Source: Mycolicibacterium tusciae JS617
GTDB taxonomy: Bacteria; Actinomycetota; Actinomycetes; Mycobacteriales; Mycobacteriaceae
Assembly: GCF_000243415.2 (NCBI RefSeq)
Contig: NZ_KI912270.1
Coordinates: forward strand, 5,475,837-5,539,836
Direction of reading: 5' to 3'
DNA: 64,000 nucleotides
Shown here: one piece after another, positions 55,650-64,000 of the stretch
Layout of the letters: every line of letters begins with the position of its first letter
How positions within the stretch are numbered: the stretch's first letter is position 1
The notes under the pieces: model-generated
Database searches by the model: none
What the model was told of the DNA's origin: nothing
Seen by the model: only the letters and a program-made list of their open reading frames with translations
Translations under genes and position numbers: made by a program

Positions 55650-56561
55650 GTGTACAGCTCGGTAAGCGTCGAGTTCGTGGGTCCGGCCAGCCCGGGCTTG
55701 ACGTTGTCGCCACTGCGCCGCGGCCGCGCCGACCCGTGCTATCACGACGCCGAGGACGGCGCCATCTGGCGTACCAGCCTGCTGGCTAGCGGACCTGTCA
55801 CCGCCCGCATCACGAAGGCCGGACCCGCCACCGTGGAATGTGAGGCATGGGGTGGCGGCGCAACCGAATTCACCGAAACGTTGCCGACCCAGCTTGGATG
55901 TGACGACGACTCGTCGGATTTTTGTCCGGTCGAGCCCACCCTCGCCGCGGCGCATCGGCGCGTGCCGCACCTGCGACTGGGCCGCACCGACCGAGTGCTG
56001 GAAGCGCTCGTCCCGGCGGTGCTCGAACAACGGGTCTATGGCAAAGACGCCCGACGGGCGTGGCGGACGCTCGTGAAGAAATATGGTGCCCCCGCCCCGG
56101 GCCCTGCTCCGGCCCACATGCGTGTGCCGCCGCCCGGCGAGGTCTGGCGGCGCATTCCGTCGTGGGAGTTTCACCTCGCCAATGTCGACCCCGGCCGTGC
56201 CCGCACCGTCGTTGGCTGCGCACAGCGAGCCGACTCATTGGAACGCCTGGCCGGCCGCCCAGCGGAACAGGCTCGTGCTGCGCTGATGTCGCTGCCCGGC
56301 GTCGGGGAGTGGACCGCGGCCGAAGTCGCCCAGCGCGCGTTCGGCGACGCCGATGCGTTGTCGGTCGGCGACTACCACGTGGCCAAGATGGTCGGCTGGA
56401 GCCTGCTCGGGCACCCCATCGACGATCCCGCGATGGTCGAGCTTCTCGAGCCGATTCGCCCGCACCGTCACCGAGCGGTTCGCTTGCTGGAAGTCAGTGG
56501 TCTGGCATCCAATCCGCGGTTCGGTCCGAGGCAGCCAATCCCGAAGCTTGCCGATATGTGA
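55650..56561 (+). CDS. DNA-3-methyladenine glycosylase-like (HhH-GPD) protein
   Basis: The 303-residue protein has an N-terminal AlkA-like beta domain (residues 1-85) and a helical HhH-GPD domain. The hairpin is ALMSLPGVGEWTAAEVAQRA, followed by DALSVGDYHVAKMVGWSLLG with the catalytic Asp. It corresponds to Rv0142. The expected function is base-excision repair of alkylated bases. The start is GTG, 9 nt after the DUF427 stop. Iron-sulfur Cys ligands are absent, as in AlkA. Confidence 0.85.
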   Translation: MYSSVSVEFVGPASPGLTLSPLRRGRADPCYHDAEDGAIWRTSLLASGPVTARITKAGPATVECEAWGGGATEFTETLPTQLGCDDDSSDFCPVEPTLAAAHRRVPHLRLGRTDRVLEALVPAVLEQRVYGKDARRAWRTLVKKYGAPAPGPAPAHMRVPPPGEVWRRIPSWEFHLANVDPGRARTVVGCAQRADSLERLAGRPAEQARAALMSLPGVGEWTAAEVAQRAFGDADALSVGDYHVAKMVGWSLLGHPIDDPAMVELLEPIRPHRHRAVRLLEVSGLASNPRFGPRQPIPKLADM

Positions 56562-56637
56562 CGCGGCTTCCACACGGTTATCTCCCGCAGGGATGGGTAC
56601 ATGAACCGGGAAGTCAATCATGCGAAGGAGCTACCTG

Positions 56638-57195
56638 ATGACTACGTTCACCATTCCCGGCTTGTCGGAGAAGCAGGGCAGTGAAGTTGCCGAAATTCTG
56701 CAGAAAGCGCTGAGCGCGTACAACGATCTGCATCTCACTCTCAAGCATGTGCACTGGAACGTCGTTGGGCCGAACTTCATCGGCGTACACGAAATGATCG
56801 ACCCCCAGGTCGAACTGGTGCGCGGATATGCCGACGATGTGGCAGAGCGCATCGCGGCGCTCGGTAAGTCGCCGCTGGGCACGCCTGGAGCCATCATCAA
56901 GGACCGCACCTGGGACGACTACTCCGTCAACCGCGACACGGTGCAGGCGCATCTTGCGGCGCTCGACCTCGTCTACACGGGCGTGATCGAGGATCTCCGC
57001 AAGGGCATTGACCGCCTCGACGATCTCGACCTGGTGTCACAGGACCTCTTCGTCAGCCAGGCGGGCGAGCTGGAGAAATTCCAGTGGTTTGTCCGCGCGC
57101 ACCTGGAGAACTCGGGTGGGCAGTTGTCCAACGCGGGCGCCAAGACCGAGAAGAGCGCCGCCAGCCGGGCCAAGAAGAAGGCACCCGTCAAATAG
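56638..57195 (+). CDS. dps: DNA-binding protein from starved cells
   Basis: The 185-residue ferritin-like protein has the ferroxidase helix region LHLTLKHVHWNVVGPNFIGV and HEMIDPQVELVRGYADDVAE, whose His, Asp and Glu form the inter-subunit iron site. The C-terminal tail TEKSAASRAKKKAPVK is Lys-rich, as in M. smegmatis Dps1, where it binds DNA. The ATG has GAAGGAG 8 nt upstream. It stores iron and protects DNA under starvation or oxidation. It sits alone between the glycosylase and the phosphatidyltransferase-like gene. Confidence 0.94.
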   Translation: MTTFTIPGLSEKQGSEVAEILQKALSAYNDLHLTLKHVHWNVVGPNFIGVHEMIDPQVELVRGYADDVAERIAALGKSPLGTPGAIIKDRTWDDYSVNRDTVQAHLAALDLVYTGVIEDLRKGIDRLDDLDLVSQDLFVSQAGELEKFQWFVRAHLENSGGQLSNAGAKTEKSAASRAKKKAPVK

Positions 57196-57222
57196 TCGCC
57201 TAGCCCGGATCGACCCGTTGGC

Positions 57223-57837
57223 CTACGTCTCGGGTTGAGTCAGTTCGCGGTGCGCGCCCGCCAGTCGTAGGGCGGCGGTCAGCAGGGATCCGACGACGAT
57301 GCTCGCGCACACTGTCGGGATCGCGGCAGGTGCCGCGGCAGCCACGATGGCGGCGAGGCAGCGTTCGGTCTTGCCGAACGGGCCGTCGTTGCGACGGGTT
57401 GCTCCCGCCGCTGCGGCCGCCAATGACGCAAATGTGGGCAGCGTGGCCGCCAGTGCGGCAAAGAGGACCCAGATCGCCGGCCACGACAGCCAGTTCATGC
57501 CCGGACCACCCTGATACGCCGCCCAGACCGCAAGGCCGGAGAACATCAGCAGATCCGAGGCTCGGTCGCCGATTTCGTTCAGTGCGAATCCCCACGGACG
57601 GCAGACCTTCCTGGATCGCGCGACGGCGCCGTCGAGGTTTGCCCCGGCAAGCCGCACCCCGAGCCACAGCACCGCCAGTGGCCACCAGCCGACGGCAATG
57701 CTGACCGCCGCGGCCGCTGCGCCGAAGACACCGATCGCGGTGAAGACATCTGGTGACGTGCCGTGAATCTCGGCGCGGTGCATGAAGACTCGCAGGCGTT
57801 GCGTGTACCAGGGTTTGAGTGCGTAAAGACCGTCCAT
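57223..57837 (-). CDS. CDP-alcohol phosphatidyltransferase-like membrane protein with degenerate motif
   Basis: The 204-residue protein has about five membrane helices. The CDP-alcohol phosphatidyltransferase motif D-x2-DG-x2-AR-x8-G-x3-D-x3-D is present but altered. GANLDGAVARSRKVCRPWGF then ALNEIGDRASD keeps the spacing, but the first Asp is Ala and the third is Asn. Two metal or catalytic residues are therefore lost. Residues 1-32 resemble the N-terminus of the acyltransferase encoded 35 nt upstream. The ATG at 57837 is chosen from the MDGLYALKPWY alignment. It may be inactive or have another role. Confidence 0.75.
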   Translation of the reverse strand: MDGLYALKPWYTQRLRVFMHRAEIHGTSPDVFTAIGVFGAAAAAVSIAVGWWPLAVLWLGVRLAGANLDGAVARSRKVCRPWGFALNEIGDRASDLLMFSGLAVWAAYQGGPGMNWLSWPAIWVLFAALAATLPTFASLAAAAAGATRRNDGPFGKTERCLAAIVAAAAPAAIPTVCASIVVGSLLTAALRLAGAHRELTQPET

Positions 57838-57872
57838 CAGAGCCGCCTCCTCTCGCGCCGTAGAAGATCCGG

Positions 57873-58769
57873 TTACGCGGCTTGCGCGAGAGACGCACGC
57901 CGCGGTCCATGTTGAACCACCGCGCGACGATCGATGCCCAGCACCAGCCGAAGGGTGCCCGTGTTCGTCAGCGTGCGACGTCCGTTGCGCAATGCGAGCA
58001 CCTCGCGCCGCATCTGCGCTGCATCGATGTCGGCCGGGTCCATCGCCGCACCGATTCGGACCTCCATCGGGTTCGGAGTCAGGCGCCCGCCCTTGGGCAG
58101 CACGTCGGCTGTGCCCAGGAGCGCGACGGGGACCACCGGCACACCGCATTCCTTGGCCAAATGGATCGCGCCGGAACGGAACTCGCCGATATGGCCGTTG
58201 GTGCTGCGGGTGCCCTCTGGGTAGATGACGACGGTGCGCCCCTGTGCGAGTGCGGGTTTCACAGCCGCGAGCAGTGCTGCATAGCTCGAGCCGCCCGATC
58301 GGCGCACCGGTAAACCGCCTGCGAGGCTGGTGAGCGCGAACCGGCGCACCGGTACGTCGAACCAGTAGTCGGCGGCCGCGACGAACACGGGCTTGGCGCT
58401 GGGCGGTAGCGCCGCAAGAAGTGCGGCCGTGTCGGCGTGCGAACTGTGATTGGCCACGAGGATGCAGCCGCCCGCGTGACCCCAGCGACCGGTCACCGTC
58501 AGTCCACCCGAGCGCGAAACCACGATCCGCCACAGGTAGTGCCGCGTCGTGGCGCCGAACCGGCCCGTGCGGACTGTGCGGAAGACGGCAATGAGGAGCA
58601 ATCCGACGATGCTGATCGTCGCGAGCCACCGCGTGGCGCCGGGTGCGGCGTTCAACAAGATGGCGCCGTTGTTGAACAACTCGGGTGTGTGGCCGTGCAT
58701 CGCGGAGCGGTGCAGGAAGTCTCCTGGCCCGGGGATGTACCAGGGGTTGAGTGCGTGAAGCGTGTTCAT
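57873..58769 (-). CDS. 1-acyl-glycerol-3-phosphate acyltransferase-like (PlsC) protein
   Basis: The 298-residue protein has the acyltransferase motifs ILVANHSSHADTAALLAALP (HxxxxD), FVAAADYWFDVPVRRFALTS and VIYPEGTRSTNGHIGEFRSG. One or two N-terminal membrane helices lie at about 45-65. The first 32 residues (MNTLHALNPWYIPGPGDFLH and on) align without gaps to the next gene's leader. It is the first gene of a two-gene operon with the phosphatidyltransferase-like protein, so a shared lipid product is likely. The acyl donor and acceptor are unknown. Confidence 0.85.
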   Translation of the reverse strand: MNTLHALNPWYIPGPGDFLHRSAMHGHTPELFNNGAILLNAAPGATRWLATISIVGLLLIAVFRTVRTGRFGATTRHYLWRIVVSRSGGLTVTGRWGHAGGCILVANHSSHADTAALLAALPPSAKPVFVAAADYWFDVPVRRFALTSLAGGLPVRRSGGSSYAALLAAVKPALAQGRTVVIYPEGTRSTNGHIGEFRSGAIHLAKECGVPVVPVALLGTADVLPKGGRLTPNPMEVRIGAAMDPADIDAAQMRREVLALRNGRRTLTNTGTLRLVLGIDRRAVVQHGPRRASLAQAA

Positions 58770-59079
58770 CGGATTTCTCCTCTCGTTCTCGTCTCTTGGC
58801 CGGGCGATCTGCCCGGTCCTCGTGTCGATGAGAGGAAGTTTGTGAACCCGATCTTGGAGGTTTCTTGGCGCTTACCTGGCGGCTGGGTCCTCCAGGGCGT
58901 CGTCGCGCTTCATGCGGGTCGACGTGACCGTGTCCGTATCGTGGCGCGATGGAAATCAACGCGACTGTGGCGTGACCTGAGGTTCGCATAGGCATGCGTG
59001 CGTGACCGTTCTCGCATCGAAATCAACGTTGTGCAGAGGTTCTCTCGAACTTTCCCTGCAGAACGTGGATGCGTAAACC
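58770..59079. other. Intergenic region upstream of the lipid-enzyme pair
   Basis: A 310-bp region between the acyltransferase start and the thioesterase stop. It must hold the promoter of the acyltransferase operon. I see a GGCCGGGCGATCTGCCCGG hairpin at about 58799-58817 (CCGGGC/GCCCGG), and GAAATCAACG occurring twice (about 58951 and 59020). No gene is recognisable. Confidence 0.4.
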
Positions 59080-59886
59080 TCAGGCGTAGGCGGTGAGGCG
59101 GGCGACGATGGCCACCTGCCCATCCGGGCCGATGGCCTGGGCCTCGCCGATACCGCTGCGGCGACCCACACGTAAAGCCGTTCCGATATAACGTGATTCG
59201 GGGCTTCCGAAGAACGGGTGGATGAAGTTCACCCGCAGCGAGGCGGTCCGCAGCGGCTGTTCGTCACGGCCGGCGTTGACCGCCGCCGACGCCACCAGTT
59301 CGAGCGCCATCGCCGATACCCCGCCGTGCACGATGCCGAGGCTGTTGTTGAGCACCGGATCCGGCAGCTGCTGAAGCACCTTGGCCGCGCCACCACTCTC
59401 GGCGACCAGGACCGCCATCCGCTCGCTCAGCCTGCCGGGCGGCAGCGGCCCCGTGGGGTCATCGAAGGGAAACTCCGCAAGGTGCCCCGGGACGGGGATG
59501 TAGAAGGAGCGCACCGTCGCGGTGGCCAGCGTGGTGCCGCGATGGGTCAACTCGCACAGTCCCAGTGCGACGTCGCTCTTGGCGCCGAACGGTCGCGAGG
59601 TCGCCGCCACCGGTTCATCGGGGGCTTCGCCGATGACATCGACCGCGTCCGGGCGGGCCTCGAAGGACAGCTCGCTGGACACCGTCCACTCGCCGTCACC
59701 GCGCCTGTGGTGGTTGACCAGGCCGCCTACGTGGTCCACCAGCATCGCCAGCGGCGCGATCGTGAGCGTGCCGGTCAGCGGATTGACCATCTCGCCTGCG
59801 GGTATGGAGGCCACGCAGCCGTCGGGACCGTCCTCGGACGTGACGATGCCGAAGCGGCCCAAGGGAGTGTTCAACGGGTGGGACAT
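59080..59886 (-). CDS. Double-hotdog acyl-CoA thioesterase-like protein
   Basis: A 268-residue protein with two hotdog-like halves. The first includes LAMLVDHVGGLVNHHRRGDG and a following strand ELSFEARPDAVDVIGEAPDE. The second has NNSLGIVHGGVSAMALELVA and LRVNFIHPFFGSPESRYIGT. The NxLGxxHGGV segment is the PaaI-type thioesterase helix. The ATG at 59886 is preferred to 59910. It is divergent from the P1B-ATPase, with the metal-type operator between the two. The substrate is unknown. Confidence 0.82.
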   Translation of the reverse strand: MSHPLNTPLGRFGIVTSEDGPDGCVASIPAGEMVNPLTGTLTIAPLAMLVDHVGGLVNHHRRGDGEWTVSSELSFEARPDAVDVIGEAPDEPVAATSRPFGAKSDVALGLCELTHRGTTLATATVRSFYIPVPGHLAEFPFDDPTGPLPPGRLSERMAVLVAESGGAAKVLQQLPDPVLNNSLGIVHGGVSAMALELVASAAVNAGRDEQPLRTASLRVNFIHPFFGSPESRYIGTALRVGRRSGIGEAQAIGPDGQVAIVARLTAYA

Positions 59887-59918
59887 CGGGATACAGAGTG
59901 ACCGACCCATCCGGTGGC

Positions 59919-59941
59919 CATATACCCCCTAGGGGTATATG
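59919..59941. promoter_or_regulatory. RicR/CsoR-type copper operator
   Basis: TACCCCCTAGGGGTA (59923-59937) fits the TACCC-N5-GGGTA consensus of the RicR copper-responsive repressor of mycobacteria. The symmetry extends to 9-bp arms (59919-59927, 59933-59941). It lies 10 nt upstream of ATG 59951 of the P1B-ATPase, so copper-dependent derepression is expected. Confidence 0.75.
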
Positions 59942-59950
59942 ATCGGCGAC

Positions 59951-62053
59951 ATGACCGAGTTAGACCACACGCAACATCAGGCGCCCGCGGGCGATGCCGG
60001 TCACGGCGGGCACGGAAATGGGGGACACGGGGGCCACGGGGGACACGGGGGCCACGTCGCGGCGTTCCGGCGAATGTTCTGGGTGATGCTCGTACTGGGC
60101 GTGCCGACGGTCGCGATGTCACCAATGTTCGCGATGATCCTGGGCTACGCGCTGCCGGCGTTTCCCGGTGCGCAGTGGGTCTCCCCGGTGCTCGGCACGG
60201 TGATGTACGCGTGGGGCGGCCGGCCGTTCCTGACCGGTGCGATTAGTGAGATCCGGTCGCGCGCACCGGGAATGATGCTGCTGATCGGCCTGGCCATCAC
60301 GGTGGCGTTCGTGTCGTCGTGGGGTGCGAGCCTGGGCCTCTTGCACCACCAGCTGGACTTCTGGTGGGAACTGGCGCTGCTGATCGTGATCATGCTGCTC
60401 GGCCACTGGATCGAGATGCGGTCATTGGCGCAGACCACCTCGGCGCTGGATTCGCTGGCGGCCCTGCTGCCCGATGAGGCCGAGCGTCTGGTGGGCGACA
60501 GCGAAAGCAGCATGGAGACGGTTGCGCCGTCGGCGCTGCGCGTCGGTGATGTGGTGGTCGTGCGGCCCGGCGGCAGCGTTCCCGCCGACGGTGAGATCGT
60601 CGACGGATCGGCGGATGTCGACGAATCGATGGTGACCGGCGAATCCCGTCCGGTGCGCCGCAGCGTGGGTGATCGCGTGATCGCGGGCACGGTCGCCACC
60701 GACTCCGGACTGCGGATCGCGGTGTCCGCCGTCGGCGACGACACCGCACTGGCCGGAATCCAGCGACTGGTGACCGAGGCGCAGAACTCCTCGTCGCGGG
60801 CACAGCGCTTGGCAGACAAGGCCGCGGGCTGGCTGTTCTGGTTCGCGCTGAGCGGCGCGATCATCACCGCCGTCGCGTGGAGCCTGCTCGGGCAGCCTGA
60901 TGAAGCCGTGGTGCGCACCATCACGGTCCTGGTGATCGCGTGCCCGCACGCCCTGGGCCTGGCGATCCCGCTGGTGGTGTCGATCGCGACGGAGCGCGCC
61001 GCCCGCGGCGGCGTCCTGATCAAGGACCGGCTCGCGCTGGAGAGCATGCGCACCGTCGGTGCAGTGCTGTTCGACAAGACCGGGACGCTGACCAAGGGCG
61101 AGCCGACGGTGACCGCGATCGCGACAACGGGCCGCACGGCAGAAGATGAGGTGCTGGCGCTGGCCGCAGCAGCGGAGACCGACTCCGAGCACCCACTGGC
61201 CCGCGCGATCGTCGAGGCCGCCCGTAGTCGCGGGTTGTCGGTACCGCGCTCGTCGGACTTCAGTTCGTCGCCCGCGGTCGGGGTCGAGGCGGCGGTGGAC
61301 GGACACCGCGTGCGGGTCGGCGGCCCTCGACTGCTGGAGCAGACGGGCTCCGACGAGCTTCCCGCGGTGGTCCCATGGCGCGACGAGGGTGCGATCGTGC
61401 TGCACGTTCTGGTGGACGGGAGGGTGGTCGGGGCGCTCAAGCTGGCCGATGAGGTCCGCCCGGAATCCCGCCAGGCCGTCGACGCGTTGCACCGGCTGGG
61501 GATCGAGGTGGTGATGATCACAGGCGACGCCGAGTCGGTGGCCCGTTCGGTGGCCGGCGACCTGGGCATCGACAGGGTGTTCGCAGGCGTCCGACCAGGG
61601 GAAAAGGCCGCGAAGGTGGCCGAGCTGCAGGCCGGAAGGCTCGGCGGGCGGCGGGGCGGGAGGCACGGCGTGGCGTTCGTCGGGGACGGCGTGAATGACG
61701 CCCCGGCGCTGGCACAGGCTGACGTTGGCATCGCGATCGGCGCCGGCACCGACGTGGCGATCGCATCGGCCGGCGTCATACTCGCCAGTTCTGACCCCCG
61801 GTCGGTCCTGTCGGTGATCGTGTTGTCGAAGGCGACCTACCGCAAGATGAAGCAGAACCTTTGGTGGGCAGCGGGTTACAACCTGATCTCGGTGCCGCTG
61901 GCCGCGGGCGTGCTGGCCCCGATCGGGTTCGTGCTGCCGATGTCGGTGGGTGCGATCTTGATGTCGGCGTCGACGGTGGTGGTGGCCGCCAACGCCCAAT
62001 TGCTGCGCAGGCTGGACCTGCGGCCCGAGTCGAGCGTGCGGGGCGTTCTCTAA
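59951..62053 (+). CDS. CopB-type (P1B-3, CPH) heavy-metal P-type ATPase
   Basis: A 700-residue cation pump. The N-terminus is a His/Gly-rich tail (AGHGGHGGHGN-like repeats, residues 10-38) instead of a CxxC metal domain. Membrane helix 6 has CPH (VIACPHALGLAIPLVVSIAT). TM7 has N-x6-YN-x4-P (NLWWAAGYNLISVP) and TM8 has MSAST; together these define the P1B-3 class. Catalytic motifs MVTGESRP, FDKTGTLTKGEP, DSEHPLARAI and FVGDGVNDAPALAQ are intact. Such pumps export Cu2+ or Ag+. ATG 59939 would overlap the operator, so 59951 is preferred. Regulation by a RicR/CsoR-type site is expected. Confidence 0.92.
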   Translation: MTELDHTQHQAPAGDAGHGGHGNGGHGGHGGHGGHVAAFRRMFWVMLVLGVPTVAMSPMFAMILGYALPAFPGAQWVSPVLGTVMYAWGGRPFLTGAISEIRSRAPGMMLLIGLAITVAFVSSWGASLGLLHHQLDFWWELALLIVIMLLGHWIEMRSLAQTTSALDSLAALLPDEAERLVGDSESSMETVAPSALRVGDVVVVRPGGSVPADGEIVDGSADVDESMVTGESRPVRRSVGDRVIAGTVATDSGLRIAVSAVGDDTALAGIQRLVTEAQNSSSRAQRLADKAAGWLFWFALSGAIITAVAWSLLGQPDEAVVRTITVLVIACPHALGLAIPLVVSIATERAARGGVLIKDRLALESMRTVGAVLFDKTGTLTKGEPTVTAIATTGRTAEDEVLALAAAAETDSEHPLARAIVEAARSRGLSVPRSSDFSSSPAVGVEAAVDGHRVRVGGPRLLEQTGSDELPAVVPWRDEGAIVLHVLVDGRVVGALKLADEVRPESRQAVDALHRLGIEVVMITGDAESVARSVAGDLGIDRVFAGVRPGEKAAKVAELQAGRLGGRRGGRHGVAFVGDGVNDAPALAQADVGIAIGAGTDVAIASAGVILASSDPRSVLSVIVLSKATYRKMKQNLWWAAGYNLISVPLAAGVLAPIGFVLPMSVGAILMSASTVVVAANAQLLRRLDLRPESSVRGVL

Positions 62054-62464
62054 GAATCTGGCTAGGCTTTGTGCAAACCTGTTTGGAGCAATAGGACGAG
62101 GGTAAGCGCTCAGATCGGAAATTCAGCAAACAACGGAGAGGAGGGGCCCGGCAGCGTGACCTGCTTCGCATTCTGGCTCCCGATCGAAACTGCGGCCCAA
62201 ACATCAACGGCAGCACCGTATTTCGTTGAATCACGCCGCACGATTCGCCGGCAGCGGGAACGGGCCCGAAACCCGTAGTTAGGTCGGGCTAAGTTGGCAT
62301 GTCACGCCTCGTTTGTCATATCGTTTTGTCCACTTATGGCGAGTGGGAATTGGGCCGTCGTTCAGTGCTGCACGAAGGAACCGCCCTCGCTGGAACGGCC
62401 AAAGGCCGTCCTCGATGGTTGGCCGGCGGAATCTCCGTTAGGCGTGCGGAAAAGGTAGGTGGGA
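62054..62464 (+). promoter_or_regulatory. Leader/promoter region of gltB
   Basis: A 411-bp gap between the P1B-ATPase stop and gltB. It contains the hairpin ACGGCC-AAA-GGCCGT (62395-62409), 56 nt before the gltB ATG, and GAAAAGGTAGGTGGGA as the ribosome-site region. Short open frames here have no coding character. No known riboswitch motif was recognised. Confidence 0.45.
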
Positions 62465-64000
62465 ATGGCGCCCAGCAGTCAAGGGCTGTACAACCCCGCG
62501 TTTGAGCATGACGCGTGTGGCGTTGCCATGGTCGCGGACATGCACGGCCGCCGCAGCCGGGCCATCGTCGATGCCGCCATCACCGCCCTGGTGAACCTCG
62601 AACACCGCGGCGCCCAGGGCGCTGAACCCCACACCGGAGACGGCGCGGGGATTCTGCTGCAGGTTCCTGACGAGTTTCTGCGAGAGGTCCTGAAGGACCA
62701 GGGAGCGTCCTTCGAGCTGCCCGAGTACGGCTCCTACGCCACCGGCATCGCCTTCCTGCCGCAGTCGTCCAAGGACGCCGCCACCGCCTGCGAGGCGGTG
62801 GAGAAGATCGCTGAGGCCGAGGGGCTCGAGGTCTTGGGCTGGCGCGAGCTGCTCACCGACGATTCGTCGCTCGGCGCCCTGGCCCGCGATGCGATGCCAA
62901 CGTTCCGGCAGGTGTTCCTCGCCGGCGCCTCGGGACTGGACCTCGAGCGCCGCGCCTATGTGGTGCGCAAGCGCGCCGAGCACGAACTCGGGACCAAGGG
63001 CCCGGGCCAGGACGGCCCCGGCCGCGAAACAGTCTATTTCCCAAGCCTTTCCGGTCAGACCTTCGTCTACAAGGGCATGCTGACCACGCCGCAGCTCAAG
63101 GCCTTTTACCTCGATCTACAGGACGATCGGCTCACCAGTGCGCTGGGCATCGTGCACTCGCGGTTCTCGACCAACACATTCCCGTCGTGGCCGCTCGCCC
63201 ACCCGTTCCGGCGCATCGCCCACAACGGCGAGATCAACACCGTCACCGGCAACGAGAACTGGATGCGGGCTCGCGAGGCGCTGATCAAGACGGACGTGTT
63301 CGGCGAACACGGCCTCGACAAAATCGTTCCGGTATGTACCCCGGGCGCTTCGGACACCGCTCGCTTCGACGAGGTGCTCGAGTTGCTCCACCTCGGCGGC
63401 CGCAGCCTTCCGCACGCCGTGCTGATGATGATTCCCGAGGCCTGGGAGCGCAACGAGTCGATGGACCCGACCCGGCGGGCGTTCTACGAGTACCACTCGT
63501 CGCTGATGGAGCCGTGGGACGGCCCCGCATCGATGACGTTCACCGATGGCACCGTGATCGGCGCCGTGCTGGACCGCAACGGCCTGCGCCCCTCACGCAT
63601 CGAGGTCACCAAGGACGGTTTGGTGGTGATGGCGTCGGAGGCCGGCGTGCTGAACCTGGACCCCTCGACCGTCGTCAAGAAGATGCGTCTGCAGCCTGGC
63701 CGGATGTTCCTCGTCGACACCGCGCAGGGCCGCATCGTCGACGACGAGGAGATCAAGGCTGAACTCGCCGCCGAACACCCGTACCAGGAGTGGCTCGACG
63801 CGGGACTCTTCAAAATCGAGGATCTGCCGGCAGGCGACTACGTACGGATGCCGCATCACCGGGTCGTGTTGCGCCAGCAGGCTTTCGGTTACACCTACGA
63901 GGAGCTCAACCTGCTCGTCGCCCCGATGGCGCGCACCGGAGCCGAGCCGCTGGGCTCGATGGGCACCGATACCCCGGTAGCCGTGCTGTCTCAGCGACCG
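62465..64000 (+). CDS. gltB: Glutamate synthase large subunit, 5' part (cut by window end)
   Basis: The first 512 residues of the roughly 1500-residue ferredoxin/NADPH-linked glutamate synthase. The protein starts [20 protein letters not shown], where the Cys after propeptide removal is the class II amidotransferase nucleophile. [60 protein letters not shown] and [20 protein letters not shown] follow, nearly identical to M. tuberculosis GltB (Rv3859c). It makes two glutamates from glutamine and 2-oxoglutarate. The frame stays open to the window edge. The ATG lies about 4 nt after a GGTGGGA-type ribosome site. Confidence 0.95.
   Translation, partial: MAPSSQGLYNPAFEHDACGVAMVADMHGRRSRAIVDAAITALVNLEHRGAQGAEPHTGDGAGILLQVPDEFLREVLKDQGASFELPEYGSYATGIAFLPQSSKDAATACEAVEKIAEAEGLEVLGWRELLTDDSSLGALARDAMPTFRQVFLAGASGLDLERRAYVVRKRAEHELGTKGPGQDGPGRETVYFPSLSGQTFVYKGMLTTPQLKAFYLDLQDDRLTSALGIVHSRFSTNTFPSWPLAHPFRRIAHNGEINTVTGNENWMRAREALIKTDVFGEHGLDKIVPVCTPGASDTARFDEVLELLHLGGRSLPHAVLMMIPEAWERNESMDPTRRAFYEYHSSLMEPWDGPASMTFTDGTVIGAVLDRNGLRPSRIEVTKDGLVVMASEAGVLNLDPSTVVKKMRLQPGRMFLVDTAQGRIVDDEEIKAELAAEHPYQEWLDAGLFKIEDLPAGDYVRMPHHRVVLRQQAFGYTYEELNLLVAPMARTGAEPLGSMGTDTPVAVLSQRP

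Noticed and set aside
57223..58995. 590-residue fused frame that joins the phosphatidyltransferase-like protein to upstream sequence
   Set aside because: The upstream part is an off-frame reading of the acyltransferase gene; the real start is ATG 57837.
59939..59950. ATG 59939 as start of the P1B-ATPase
   Set aside because: It lies inside the operator palindrome; ATG 59951 just after the site is more plausible.
60145..61999. Two overlapping long minus-strand frames
   Set aside because: Antisense to the P1B-ATPase gene, Ser/Arg-rich or His/Arg-rich with no recognisable motif.
62299..62505. 68-residue plus-strand frame before gltB
   Set aside because: Overlaps the gltB start in another frame, lacks a ribosome site and has no coding character.

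Overview
The window is a 64 kb piece of a high-GC actinobacterial chromosome and almost certainly comes from a Mycobacterium/Mycolicibacterium species. The evidence is a set of lineage-specific genes: ESX-1 (type VII) secretion-associated proteins of the EspC and EspK type, the TreS-maltokinase pair of the GlgE alpha-glucan route, pncA, a B12-riboswitch-controlled metE, tandem CYP138-like P450s, a PknF/PknH-type kinase with an extracellular sensor domain, and gltB. Part of the order (TetR, cyp138, msrA, SnoaL-like, epimerase, then DUF427 and an AlkA-like gene) follows the M. tuberculosis Rv0135c-Rv0142 order as I remember it, and treS-mak corresponds to Rv0126-Rv0127. The insertions between these blocks suggest an environmental or rapid-growing relative. 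I saw no rRNA, tRNA or CRISPR array.

Layout. 56-5309 (minus): an ESX-1 accessory operon, EspC-like, a proline-rich membrane protein with a duplicated domain, EspK, a frameshifted gene and a WXG-like gene, followed by the remnant of an HTH gene. 5907-13881: treS-mak, a DUF417 membrane protein, small conserved genes, a broken tetR, a glycogen debranching enzyme and an enoyl-CoA hydratase. 13935-16523: cobalamin riboswitch and metE. 16520-20788 (minus): a tightly coupled operon of two polytopic membrane proteins, a tiny membrane protein and a cupredoxin-like lipoprotein, ending in pncA. 20887-26685: alcohol dehydrogenase, FadE, small secreted and hypothetical proteins, flavin/F420 enzymes, DUF3224.

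26778-31403: a GT4 glycosyltransferase / methyltransferase / alpha-alpha-toroid operon with a clear promoter. Its operator matches one beside a tetR gene 4 kb away, and two copies of a 49-nt hairpin sit at convergent gene ends. 31432-38399: TetR and two CYP138-like P450s, thioesterase, msrBA, and a SnoaL/epimerase pair under a KstR-type box. 38436-44546: large LuxR regulator, SDR, truncated ECF sigma factor, amidohydrolase, methyltransferase. 44534-51152: a signalling island (FHA-HTH protein, Ser/Thr kinase, three lipoproteins) bounded by two DUF4262 paralogues. 51220-56561: an enoyl-CoA isomerase-like gene separated from its divergent neighbour by a complete ISL3-family element with an 8-bp target duplication, then an FAD oxidoreductase, SRPBCC, DUF427 and an AlkA-like glycosylase. 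56638-64000: dps, a CDP-alcohol phosphatidyltransferase-like protein and a PlsC acyltransferase sharing a leader sequence, a thioesterase, a CopB-type P1B-ATPase behind a RicR/CsoR-type operator, and the 5' part of gltB.

All functional calls rest on reading motifs and remembered family sequences; no search was run. Start codons were chosen from Shine-Dalgarno-like sequences, overlaps with upstream genes and family length, and several remain ambiguous where stated.
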